A program made the position numbers and the translations under genes. From DATGLE01 sp035294325 (lineage in GTDB: Bacteria; Chloroflexota; Ktedonobacteria; Ktedonobacterales; Ktedonobacteraceae), in contig DATGLE010000274.1 in assembly GCA_035294325.1 (NCBI GenBank), positions 1-46,444 of the forward strand: DNA of 46,444 nt, in the 5' to 3' direction. Below the pieces are notes generated by a model. That model did not search any database. It was given only the letters and a program-made list of their open reading frames with translations, and was not told where the DNA came from. Of the stretch, positions 25,180 to 32,943 are shown piece after piece (within the stretch, counting starts at the first letter, position 1; every line of letters begins with the position of its first letter).

Positions 25180-25211
25180 ATGTCATCCTGAGCGGCAGCG
25201 AAGGATGACAT
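25180..25211. repeat. Dispersed palindromic repeat, copy 4 (compact form)
   Basis: ATGTCATCC (25180-25188) and its complement (25203-25211) enclose TGAGCGGCAGCGAA. This is the same collapsed form as copy 3 and sits in the divergent region between the two SnoaL-like genes, in the 5' region of the minus-strand one. Confidence 0.85.
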
Positions 25212-25313
25212 TCCTGAGAATTACAGAGCCTACCGCTCTGGATGACTGGGGCGACGGCGCACAGGGAGATATTCTACTCCTTTCAACATAACGCGATCTG
25301 TCGCCTCTGCCTA

Positions 25314-25360
25314 TGTGCTGGAGCACAAAGTATCTTCTGCTAATACTATGCTCAGGCACA
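25314..25360. promoter_or_regulatory. Double dyad operator B, upstream of SnoaL-like gene 2
   Basis: TGTGCTGGAGCACA (25314-25327) and TATGCTCAGGCACA (25347-25360, two changes from the inverse form) are spaced exactly 33 bases, as in operator A. Aligned over 56 bases with operator A read on the minus strand, the dyads and the following TRGACA coincide while the middle is unrelated, the pattern expected of shared regulator sites. Confidence 0.75.
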
Positions 25361-25389
25361 TAGACACCGGCTTCGCCGCCGCGTATGCT
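25361..25389 (+). promoter_or_regulatory. Sigma-70-type promoter of SnoaL-like gene 2
   Basis: TAGACA (25361-25366) and TATGCT (25384-25389) are 17 bases apart, with the -35 abutting the inner dyad of operator B exactly as at the Mo-hydroxylase 1 promoter. The leader to the GTG at 25425 is about 30 bases. An alternative -10, TATAAA, begins at 25390. Confidence 0.65.
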
Positions 25390-25424
25390 ATAAAAGATAT
25401 ATTATCGAGGTCAGGAGTTGCTCC

Positions 25425-25865
25425 GTGGCAGATGTTACCTCTGCTATCCAGGGCCTTTTTTCGGCAATCGTCGAGAAGCGTGTTACAGACATCCTCGCCT
25501 ACTACGCGGATTCGCCGGCGACCTATGTATTCGTTGAGGGACCACGCTGGTCTACGCTTGGCATCAAAAATATTTCTGAGGGGTGGCGCGCCTTCGTCAA
25601 TGCGCCGCTGGCCGTGCAATCATGCACGTGGGTTGAAGGGCCTTTCAGCCAGGTCGCCGACGACATGGCCTGGCTTGCCGGCATCGTCGAGCTGACGGTG
25701 CAGGTCCGTGACCGCGTGCAAACGCTGCGCCTGCGGGGAACGTTTGTGCTGCGCCGCGCTCGCGAGGATTCCTGGTCCATCGTCCACGAACACTTTTCTT
25801 TGCCGGCAAGCGATCCCTATGGCATTGGCGACTGGCTCGAACATGATCGGGCCACAGCATCCTGA
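25425..25865 (+). CDS. SnoaL/NTF2-like small protein 2
   Basis: A 146-residue NTF2-like protein (SnoaL-like, ketosteroid-isomerase-type fold). It starts with an amphipathic helix (SAIQGLFSAIVEKRVTDILA), then strands including TYVFVEGPRWSTLG, and ends with the strand-rich RLRGTFVLRRA and WSIVHEHFSLP; the last resembles the WxIxHxHxS ending common in this fold. The GTG at 25425 is preceded by TCAGGAG seven bases upstream. Its promoter shares operator layout with the Mo-hydroxylase 1 operon, so it probably acts in the same pathway. It is convergent with the PucR-type regulator gene, leaving only 4 bases between them. Catalytic function is not evident. Confidence 0.75.
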   Translation: MADVTSAIQGLFSAIVEKRVTDILAYYADSPATYVFVEGPRWSTLGIKNISEGWRAFVNAPLAVQSCTWVEGPFSQVADDMAWLAGIVELTVQVRDRVQTLRLRGTFVLRRAREDSWSIVHEHFSLPASDPYGIGDWLEHDRATAS

Positions 25866-25869
25866 CGCT

Positions 25870-27648
25870 CTATTGTGCAACGATTGGCGCCAGGGGAGCC
25901 GAAGTACGGCGGGAAGCCGATCCCATCATCTCCTCGATCTTCAACGCGAGATCCAGGCGCAGGCGCGTATCCCCATCGCTAAGATCAACGCCCAGCAGTT
26001 CCTCGATCTGCTTGAGACGATAGAGCACCGTGTTGCGATGCGTAAAGAGCTGCTGCGCGGTAAAGGCCAGGCTGCCATTCGAGGAGAGATAGAGGCGCAG
26101 AGTGCTCAACAGATCGGGATGAGACAGGATATTGCCCAGCGTTTGCCGCGCGAAGTGCTCCAGCTCGTGGCGGTCAGTCGCGCGCACGAGCACGGCCAGC
26201 ACACCGAAATCCTCAACCATCAGTGCCTCGCCCCGGCGGTTCAACTGTCGCATCAAATAGACCGCCTGCTGCGCTGATGCAAAGGAGGCATGCAAATCGA
26301 CCATGAGCCGGCGCTGCTCCCCTATCCCCACAGTTACCAGGCCCTCCGGCAGCTCAACAGCGACATATTCCAGGAGCCGCTGCATGGTTTCACGGATGCT
26401 GCGCGGCGCGTTCTGGGAGGAACTGGCCGGTAACAGCATAATCACCTCTTCGTTGCGCGCGATTTGCAGCGCATGCGGAACATGGCAGCCCAGCCAGTTA
26501 TACGTCAGTTGCGCGAAACGCTCTTTTAACGAAGCGCTGTTGACATCGCGTTTCTCACATGTCTCATGCGCCGGTTCCACAACGGCGACACAGACCTGAG
26601 CGGCGCAGCCCGCCTTCCAGCCGAGCCGCTCCGCCACCAGCCAGAATTTGCTGCCCTCGGCCATACGGTCAGCCAGCAGGTGCTCAACCAGATCTTCTTG
26701 CAGGCGACGCTCGGCTTCTCGCGCTGCCTGTTCGCGCATGAGAGTAAGCGCCACCACTATTCCGGCCTGCTCGGCAAGAGCCTGCATCGAGCTGCCCAGT
26801 TCGTGGCTCGCGCCATAAAAATAGACATTGGCGAGGTGCTGGCGCTGCACAACCACCGGCGCGCAGATCTGGGCGTCGCGCGTTACCAGCATCGCGTCGC
26901 GCGGCGATCCCCAGGCCAGACGCTCACCGTCCACCCCCTGGATCTCGACTGCCACGCCGCTCTGCTCCGCTAGCGCCGTCGCGATAGCCTGGACATTGCC
27001 GCCGTCGAGCACCTGTGCTATCAGGCTTTCGTGGACCATCTGACGCTGCTGGGCCTCATCGCGCTGTTTCTGCAACATCTCATGCAACTGTGCGTTGGCG
27101 ATGGCAATGGCGGCCTGGTTCGCGAACAGGGTGAGCAGCTCAAGGTTCTCCGTTGTATACACGCCGGGCGAGGTCTGGCTGACGGCGGTTACGCCGAGGA
27201 AGCTACCATTGAAGATCAGCGGAGCAACCATCAACGCCCTCTCCACATCGGTACTGCCCGCGAGATTTTGTACACGCGGATCGCGACGCGCATCCGCTAT
27301 AATCAGGCCCCGGCGCGTCCGGCTGGTCTCGCGCAAAATCGGGTTATCATCAAACGGGATGCGCACCCGCAGCATGGCAGGCTCCCGACTGCCATAGCCG
27401 GTCACTGCCGCAACGCGGAACATGGAGGTATCGCCCTCGCGCAGCACAATAATCGCAGTGTCGGCGTTGAGCACGCGCTTCTGTTCGTCCAGCATGCCCT
27501 GCAACACAGTCTGCACATCCATGATGCTCGTAGAAATGATAGCCTGGCCGCGCGAAAGCGCTTTGAGTTGCGCTACGCGCTTTTCAAGTTCCTGGCGGAT
27601 GGCCTTTTCGCCAGTGTGGGCCTTTGATCTCCTGGTCCTGGTTATCAT
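25870..27648 (-). CDS. GAF-domain PucR-type transcriptional regulator
   Basis: A 592-residue regulator. A coiled N-terminus (about 15-40) leads into a GAF sensor domain (about 45-195, with FRVAAVTGYG, RIPFDDNPI, LIIADARRDPR and FLGVTAVSQ strands). A second helical region follows, a GGDEF-like/CdaR middle part (about 330-480), and the C-terminal PucR helix-turn-helix at about 530-585, with SLAFTAQQLFTHRNTVLYRL followed by KQIEELLG. PucR/CdaR proteins activate catabolic genes for purines, sugar acids and other carbon or nitrogen sources when they sense a ligand. The ATG at 27648 follows GATGGAGG. It is the regulator nearest to both double operators and is a good candidate to bind them; that link is inference. 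Its own upstream region shows no TGTGCT dyad. Confidence 0.85.
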   Translation of the reverse strand: MITRTRRSKAHTGEKAIRQELEKRVAQLKALSRGQAIISTSIMDVQTVLQGMLDEQKRVLNADTAIIVLREGDTSMFRVAAVTGYGSREPAMLRVRIPFDDNPILRETSRTRRGLIIADARRDPRVQNLAGSTDVERALMVAPLIFNGSFLGVTAVSQTSPGVYTTENLELLTLFANQAAIAIANAQLHEMLQKQRDEAQQRQMVHESLIAQVLDGGNVQAIATALAEQSGVAVEIQGVDGERLAWGSPRDAMLVTRDAQICAPVVVQRQHLANVYFYGASHELGSSMQALAEQAGIVVALTLMREQAAREAERRLQEDLVEHLLADRMAEGSKFWLVAERLGWKAGCAAQVCVAVVEPAHETCEKRDVNSASLKERFAQLTYNWLGCHVPHALQIARNEEVIMLLPASSSQNAPRSIRETMQRLLEYVAVELPEGLVTVGIGEQRRLMVDLHASFASAQQAVYLMRQLNRRGEALMVEDFGVLAVLVRATDRHELEHFARQTLGNILSHPDLLSTLRLYLSSNGSLAFTAQQLFTHRNTVLYRLKQIEELLGVDLSDGDTRLRLDLALKIEEMMGSASRRTSAPLAPIVAQ

Positions 27649-27740
27649 GATACCTCCATCTTCGCAATCGAAAGTAACACGACTATATACAAGCAGGGAT
27701 AGAGAAGCCTGATTCCGAGCGGCTGGGTCCGTGTTACGCC

Positions 27741-28391
27741 CTACGCACCCGGCGCGGGTAATGCCTGGAGATATTGCACTACCTCGTCGAGTGCGAGCAC
27801 ATCGCCGTATTTGGCCTGGATATCGAAGAGGTTCGCCTGGTGTGGCCCGTCGGCGCGGTCCCCGACAGCTTCCCGGGGCACGATTGGCCGGAAGCCATAT
27901 TGCAGGGCATCAACCACCGAAGCGCGCACGCAGCCGGAGGTGGTGCAGCCGGTGACGATGAGTGTATCGCAGTTCTGCGCCGCCAGCAGCGAGGCCAGTG
28001 CCGTGCCAAAGAAGGCCGAGGCGAACTGCTTGAGCAGCACCGGCTCTGTGGCCCGCCGCTCCAGGCGCGGATCAACCTCCACCGCAGGAGTACCCAGTTT
28101 GAGCACTTTGAGCGCGGGAACCTTCGTAATGAAGATCTGTGCGGGCTGCCAGACGCTCTCATCGTAGGCAACCGTGGTGAAAACTATTGGTATCCCCTCT
28201 GGCCGCGCCGCATCCAGCAGGCTGCGGATCGCCGCGACAACAGCGTTCAGGTCGGAACCCAGCGGAGAAGCAGGATCGGTAAACGCCTGGATGACATCGA
28301 CGATGAGCAGCGCGGGCCGCCGGCCAAAGCCGATACGGCGGCTGAAGCCCCGCTCCTGATAGAGTTGTTGAGTTGCATCGAAGTTTGTCAT
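27741..28391 (-). CDS. Isochorismatase-family amidohydrolase, N-carbamoylsarcosine amidase-like
   Basis: A 216-residue cysteine hydrolase. The triad is visible as Asp32 (LLIVDV), Lys121 (VLLKQFASAF) and Cys154 (TTSGCVRASV). The N-terminal YQERGFSRRIGFG and the C-terminal FRPIVPREAVGDR, GDV-LALD and VVQYLQALP stretches closely recall the Arthrobacter N-carbamoylsarcosine amidohydrolase as I remember it, rather than nicotinamidase. That enzyme splits N-carbamoylsarcosine to sarcosine, CO2 and ammonia after HyuAB-type N-methylhydantoinase. Maleamate amidase and RutB are the main alternatives in the family. The ATG at 28391 follows TGAGGTAAAAGC. It is 24 bases after the PrpD gene, in the IclR-led operon. 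Confidence 0.83.
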   Translation of the reverse strand: MTNFDATQQLYQERGFSRRIGFGRRPALLIVDVIQAFTDPASPLGSDLNAVVAAIRSLLDAARPEGIPIVFTTVAYDESVWQPAQIFITKVPALKVLKLGTPAVEVDPRLERRATEPVLLKQFASAFFGTALASLLAAQNCDTLIVTGCTTSGCVRASVVDALQYGFRPIVPREAVGDRADGPHQANLFDIQAKYGDVLALDEVVQYLQALPAPGA

Positions 28392-28415
28392 GCTTTTACC
28401 TCAGCAGAGAAAAAG

Positions 28416-29822
28416 CTAAGATCGTTGCAGCAGGCGCATCATGCCGCTGATCGTATCAACAGTATCGAGCGACTGAATGGCATCGCGCAGCGCGGCAATC
28501 TGCGCCTCTGGCAGCACCGCCCCCGCATTCATGGCGAACTTCAGCGCCAGTTCCTCATCGCTCAACGGATTCTCAGAACCGCCCCGATTGGCGAGCACGC
28601 GCGCCTCATGCATACTGCCATCCTTGAGCCATACGCGCAAAATGGCCGGGAACTGATCGGGGAAGATCCTATCGCACTCCTCGCTGGCGACGCAGCGCAC
28701 CCGCGCCGCCAGTTCCAACTTTACAGGATCATGCACCGCCTCGTCGCTAAAATCGCTGGCGGAGACGCCCAGCCCGCCCCCTCCCACAAGCGCCGTCGCC
28801 ACTGTGAACGGCCCGCTGAACCGCGCCGCGTAGCCGGTAGCGGGCCGCGCTTTCTCGGCCTCTGGCTGAGCAATCGTGCGCAGTACCGCGCTCGCCACGC
28901 CGAGTTCGATATCGGTAATGTCAGCGACATCGAGGCCCTGTGCCCGCAGTATGCGCGCCGCATCGATGCCCGCGTGCGTAAAGTGGTTTGTAGGATAGGG
29001 CTTGAAAAAGATGCGGGGTAACTCCCATTCCTCACCCAGTTTACGCGTCAGCGCTTGCGCGTCAGCCTGCTCATCCAGATACGCTTGCAGGAAGCCAAAC
29101 CGTCCCTCAAAAACGGTCGGCGGCCCGCTCAGGCCGCTCCTTGCCAGTTCGGCGGCGGCTATGCCGGCATGCGCGGCCCAGCCGCAGTGGATGCGCTTGA
29201 CCGTCCCTCCTGTGCGGTTCGCCTCGATGATGCCAGCGCCCATACTGGCCGCGATAGCGATGGCATGCCCGATCTCTGCCTCGTCGAGCCGGTAGAGCAT
29301 CGCCGCCGCCGCTGCCGCGCCGAGCGTACCCGCTATCGAGGTCGCATGCAGACCTTTCTCGAAGAAGACCGAGTTCCCCAACTCGCGGTTGTAGCCCGCC
29401 ATGCCTATGCGCACGGTGAGTTCGTCGCCCACGGCGATAGCGGCCAGCAGATCTTTGCCCGGCGATTGCGCTGCCTCGGCCACCGCGAGCGCAGCAGGGA
29501 TGACCGACGCGCTGGGATGCAGCACCGAGGGCAGGTGTGTATCGTCGAAATCGAGCGCGTGAGCAAGCGTGCCATTGAAGAGCGCGGCGCTGCTGGCCGG
29601 GTACTGCTGCTGGCGGCCAACGATGCTTGCGCGGGGGGAGCCGCCCCAGTCTTCGATGACCTGCTCGACAATGGTCGCAGGCTCCAGCATGCTCGCGGCA
29701 AGGCAGATGCCCAGCGTATCCATCACGCGCCGCTTCACATCCTGTTGCAGCGCGGCATCGATGCCCTGCTCACGCGTCTTTGCAGCGAAGTGGGCGAGTG
29801 TTTGAAGGATCGTTTCTGTCAT
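28416..29822 (-). CDS. MmgE/PrpD family protein
   Basis: A 468-residue member of the MmgE/PrpD family, usual length. The family includes 2-methylcitrate dehydratase, cis-aconitate decarboxylase and proteins of unknown activity. Typical blocks are an early DTLGICLAA helix, ALDFDDTHLP (about 90-99) with the acidic pair common in PrpD proteins, AIAIAASMGAGIIEANRTGG, and KPYPTNHFTHAGIDA, which matches the KxYPxCxxxH block but with Asn-His in place of Cys. The ATG at 29822 overlaps the cyclase-family gene's stop (ATGA), so translation is coupled. In catabolic clusters these proteins often dehydrate or isomerise tricarboxylic or small unsaturated acids; the substrate here cannot be told. Confidence 0.82.
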   Translation of the reverse strand: MTETILQTLAHFAAKTREQGIDAALQQDVKRRVMDTLGICLAASMLEPATIVEQVIEDWGGSPRASIVGRQQQYPASSAALFNGTLAHALDFDDTHLPSVLHPSASVIPAALAVAEAAQSPGKDLLAAIAVGDELTVRIGMAGYNRELGNSVFFEKGLHATSIAGTLGAAAAAAMLYRLDEAEIGHAIAIAASMGAGIIEANRTGGTVKRIHCGWAAHAGIAAAELARSGLSGPPTVFEGRFGFLQAYLDEQADAQALTRKLGEEWELPRIFFKPYPTNHFTHAGIDAARILRAQGLDVADITDIELGVASAVLRTIAQPEAEKARPATGYAARFSGPFTVATALVGGGGLGVSASDFSDEAVHDPVKLELAARVRCVASEECDRIFPDQFPAILRVWLKDGSMHEARVLANRGGSENPLSDEELALKFAMNAGAVLPEAQIAALRDAIQSLDTVDTISGMMRLLQRS

Positions 29823-30625
29823 TGCTCAACCACAGCCAGGGGGCGAACAGGCGAACCCGTCGCGCCCACGATTTTCAGCGGTGCCAGCACAAAGAGAAAT
29901 TCGCGGATATGATCGGCGGCCAGCGCCTCTAGATTCAGCATCTCGATGATGTGGATACCGCGCTCAACCAGCAGCAGGCGATGCACCGGCAGCAGGCGGT
30001 GGCCCATCCCTGGCGGGATATGCTCGTAGGCGGTGGTATCGCTGCCCGTCGCGCGAATGCCGTGCTGCGCCAGCCAGCGTGCCGCCTCCTCGTCCGGCCC
30101 CGGCACGCCGGACTCATGGCCCAGAAATCTGCCAGGATCATCAAAATATCGCGCCCAACCGGAGCGCACCAGGACGACATCGCCGCTCTGTATCGCTACG
30201 CCCGCCTGCTGAGCCGCCGCTTGCAGATCCTGCGCGGTAATGGCATAGCCGCCGGGCAGGACCGTACAGCCCTTGAGCGCTGCAACGTCGAGCAGCACGC
30301 CGCGACAGACCAGCGGCTCCATCGTGTCGATGCCGAGCCGCGTAAAGCTGCCTCCCTTCTGCGCCTCATAGGCTGAAATAGCGCCGTGCAGCTCTCCCCG
30401 GTAGGAGACGTGCGCCAGCGCATCGACATGCGTTCCGACATGGCCGCCGGTGACGATCAGTTCATTGGCAGCCGAGCTTCCGTCCTCGCGCACCATGTCG
30501 CCATGCCGGCGAATGAGCGCCATGCGAAAGCCGGGATGATTAGGGGAAGATGGCATCCCCACCTTGAGCGGCTGGGCCAGATCGTAGATCCTCACGCCAG
30601 CCGCCAGGCTCTCTAGCAGCTTCAT
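29819..30625 (-). CDS. Cyclase-family metal-dependent hydrolase (kynurenine formamidase-like)
   Basis: A 268-residue protein of the cyclase/KynB/isatin-hydrolase family (Pfam Cyclase). The defining metal and catalytic motif HVGTHVDALAHV is present: His62, His66, Asp68, His72, with His80 following. Members hydrolyse cyclic amides or formyl-amides such as isatin or N-formylkynurenine using manganese or zinc. The ATG at 30625 has AAAGGAG ten bases upstream. It is 40 bases after the CoA-transferase gene and overlaps PrpD by ATGA. In this cluster it offers a second way, besides HyuAB, to open a lactam or cleave a formamide; which substrate it takes is unknown. No signal peptide is seen, so it acts in the cytosol. 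Confidence 0.85.
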   Translation of the reverse strand: MKLLESLAAGVRIYDLAQPLKVGMPSSPNHPGFRMALIRRHGDMVREDGSSAANELIVTGGHVGTHVDALAHVSYRGELHGAISAYEAQKGGSFTRLGIDTMEPLVCRGVLLDVAALKGCTVLPGGYAITAQDLQAAAQQAGVAIQSGDVVLVRSGWARYFDDPGRFLGHESGVPGPDEEAARWLAQHGIRATGSDTTAYEHIPPGMGHRLLPVHRLLLVERGIHIIEMLNLEALAADHIREFLFVLAPLKIVGATGSPVRPLAVVEQ

Positions 30626-30665
30626 GTCGAGAGTGCTCCTTTCCGCTGAGGATGACGCATCGCGC

Positions 30666-31856
30666 TCATATCACGCCCTCGCGCGCCAGTTCCGCCAGGT
30701 CGTCGGCATTCAGGCCCAGTCGCGCATACACCTCCTGGTTGTGCTCGCCCAGGCGCGGCCCGGCCCATTTGATCTCCCCCGGCGTCTCGGAAAGGCGGAA
30801 GAGCACATTCTGCATCTTGAGCGGGCCGAGTTCCGGGTCGTCCACGCTGATGATCGACTGCAATGCCTGGTACTGCGCATCGGCCAGTACATCGGCCACC
30901 GTATAGATCGGGGCCACCGCTGCCTGCGCCGCTTCAAACTCCCTGGTCACTTCTTCGAGGGTATGCCGCGCAATCCATGCGCCCACTACGGCATCCAGTT
31001 CATCGGCATGCTTCGCCCGCCCGGCTCCCGAGGCAAACCACGGCTCCTGGATGAACTCGGGATGCCCCACCAGGCGCATTACCCGCTCGGCCACGCTCTG
31101 CGCGCTGGTGGAAATCGCCACCCAGCGGTCATCGGCGGTGCGATAGGTGTTACGCGGCGCGTTATTGCTGGAGCGGTTGCCGGTGCGCTGCTGAATAATG
31201 CCGAGCTGATCGTAGATGGTCGGCTGCGCACCCAGGATGGTCAGAATTGGCTCGATAATCGCCAGGTCGATTACCTGGCCGCGCCCCGTCATCTCGCGCG
31301 CGCGCAGAGCGACCAGAATGGCATAGGCAGCGGCCAGGGCGGCGATGCCGTCGGCCAGGCCGAAAGGTGGCAGGGTAGGCGGACCTTCCGGATCTCCGGT
31401 AATGGAGGCGAACCCGCTCATAGCCTCGGCCAGCGTGCCAAAGCCCGGGCGATGGCTATAGGGGCCGAACTGCCCGAAGCCGGTCACGCGCGCCAGGACC
31501 AGGCGCGGGTTGATCTCCGAGAGTTGTTCGTAGCCCAGTCCCCAGCGCTCCAGCGTGCCCGGGCGAAAGTTCTCAATAACCACATCGGCGTCTTTGACCA
31601 GTTGCCGGAAGATTTCCTGCCCTCGGGGCGTGCCCAGGTAAAGCGTAATCGCCTTCTTATTGCGGGCGAGCACCTTCCACCAGAGGCCCACACCCTGTTT
31701 CGCCGGGCCGTGCAGCCGCGAGGGATCGCCCCGGGGATGCTCGATTTTGAGCACCTCGGCGCCGAAATCTCCCAGCATCGTCGCCGCCAGCGGTCCGGCG
31801 AAGAGGGTAGCCAGATCGATCACTTTGAGTCCTGCCAGCGCCTGGTTCTGCGCCAT
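30666..31856 (-). CDS. CaiB/BaiF family (class III) CoA-transferase
   Basis: A 396-residue class III CoA-transferase. It begins with LAGLKVIDLATLFAGPLAA, followed by the family block GDFGAEVLKIEHP and ENFRPGTLERWGLGY. The catalytic Asp is at about position 169 in FGLADGIAALAAAYAILVAL, the position known for formyl-CoA transferase. The enzyme moves CoA between carboxylic acids, probably to activate an acid made by ring cleavage. The ATG at 31856 has a near-perfect AAGGAGG 7-8 bases upstream; an in-frame start 11 codons earlier would run into the IclR gene. It follows the IclR gene by 29 bases. CaiB proteins act on many acids (formyl, oxalyl, carnitine, succinyl), so the acid is unknown. Confidence 0.9.
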   Translation of the reverse strand: MAQNQALAGLKVIDLATLFAGPLAATMLGDFGAEVLKIEHPRGDPSRLHGPAKQGVGLWWKVLARNKKAITLYLGTPRGQEIFRQLVKDADVVIENFRPGTLERWGLGYEQLSEINPRLVLARVTGFGQFGPYSHRPGFGTLAEAMSGFASITGDPEGPPTLPPFGLADGIAALAAAYAILVALRAREMTGRGQVIDLAIIEPILTILGAQPTIYDQLGIIQQRTGNRSSNNAPRNTYRTADDRWVAISTSAQSVAERVMRLVGHPEFIQEPWFASGAGRAKHADELDAVVGAWIARHTLEEVTREFEAAQAAVAPIYTVADVLADAQYQALQSIISVDDPELGPLKMQNVLFRLSETPGEIKWAGPRLGEHNQEVYARLGLNADDLAELAREGVI

Positions 31857-31885
31857 CGAAACCTCCTTCAATATCTGTCCCTGTG

Positions 31886-32716
31886 TCAATGCCTGAATGG
31901 GTTCGCGCGTATATCTTGAGGAAGGATGCCATCCCAGCCCATCTGGAGCGAGATGCCGCGCGCTGCCTCCCTGACCAGCGGGCGCAGGGAAGCGATCACC
32001 TCGTCCGTAAAGCGGTCAATCGGCCCGCACACGCTGATCGAGCCGAGCGCGTAGCCATCGTAGCCAAGTACGGGAGCAGCTACCGACGCGGCCCCCGGCT
32101 GGCGCTCGCCCCGCGAAAAGGCCGTGCCCATCTCCACAATCTGCGCCAGCTCGGCTTCAAGGACCTCCTGGTTCACCTTCGTCTGCGGCGTGAGCGCGGG
32201 AAGCGGGCTGGAGAGAATGTGCCGGCGCAGGTCGGGCGCGCCGAAGGCGAGGATGACCTTCCCCGATGATCCCGCGTGCAGAGGATAGGGCGTTCCGGTC
32301 TCGATGACCATTTTGATTTCCTTGAGGCTTGGCACCTGGTCGAGATAAACACGCGCGATGCCCATCAGGGCCGTGACTGTCGCGGTCTCCCCTGTCGTTT
32401 GCTGCAATTGTCGCAGCACCGGCAGGGCGATGGTGCGCAGGTCGAGGTCGCGCAGCGCTCGCGCACCCAGCGCCGCCGCCGCCGGCCCCAGGCGATAGTG
32501 GCGCCTGCTCTGGTCAAAGACCACCAGATCCCGTGACATCAGCGAACGCAGGATGCGATACACCACCGCTTTGCTCAGGTGCAGCCGGCGCGCGATCTCG
32601 CTCACTCCTAGCGACAGCGACGCCCCGGTAAAAAGCAGGAGCACATCGGCGGCGCGTGTCACCGCCTCCGTTCCCGTTTCGGGTGTAGCTTTTTCTGTGG
32701 ATGTTGTTTCTGCCAA
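31886..32716 (-). CDS. IclR-family transcriptional regulator
   Basis: A 276-residue IclR regulator. The winged helix-turn-helix lies at about residues 15-75 (TRAADVLLLF, then LGVSEIARRLHLSKAVVYRI, then LRSL). The effector-binding domain spans about 90-265, with blocks such as GTPYPLHAGSSGKVILAF and AAPVLGYDGYALGSISVCG. IclR proteins bind as dimers or tetramers and repress or activate neighbouring catabolic genes. The predicted start is a TTG at 32716 with a purine-rich stretch (GAGAGGG) further upstream; the start is not certain, and a GTG at residue 17 is too near the DNA-binding helix. It is divergent from the ABC importer operon and leads the CoA-transferase operon, so it probably controls both. 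Confidence 0.88.
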   Translation of the reverse strand: MAETTSTEKATPETGTEAVTRAADVLLLFTGASLSLGVSEIARRLHLSKAVVYRILRSLMSRDLVVFDQSRRHYRLGPAAAALGARALRDLDLRTIALPVLRQLQQTTGETATVTALMGIARVYLDQVPSLKEIKMVIETGTPYPLHAGSSGKVILAFGAPDLRRHILSSPLPALTPQTKVNQEVLEAELAQIVEMGTAFSRGERQPGAASVAAPVLGYDGYALGSISVCGPIDRFTDEVIASLRPLVREAARGISLQMGWDGILPQDIRANPFRH

Positions 32717-32775
32717 CGGAACAAGTCCCTCTCTGTGTCAACCGCCGGAATAGAGAGAATTACCGCCATTTACCC

Positions 32776-32817
32776 TTGACTGGTCGGGCTGACTTTGTGT
32801 AATATCAGTGGTATAAT
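32776..32817 (+). promoter_or_regulatory. Promoter region of the LIV-type ABC importer operon
   Basis: Two overlapping sigma-70 candidates: CTGACT (32789-32794) with a perfect TATAAT (32812-32817), spacing 17, and TTGACT (32776-32781) with TAATAT (32800-32805), spacing 18. The remaining leader to 32943 holds the ribosome-binding site GAGGAGGGAG and no clear regulatory structure. Confidence 0.65.
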
Positions 32818-32943
32818 CGTAACATAGAATTTTCTGTTTCGCTAGTGGGAACGCGAAGGAGCCAGAGCTTTTCAACGCTGGTGCAGTAATTATTTATGCG
32901 GAGGCGCCCTTGAGGACGCGTCTCCGAGGAGGGAGTAATCACT

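Noticed and set aside
30624..31919. 431-codon plus-strand frame opposite the CoA-transferase gene
   Set aside because: The CoA-transferase on the minus strand has catalytic Asp and family blocks; the opposite frame has none.
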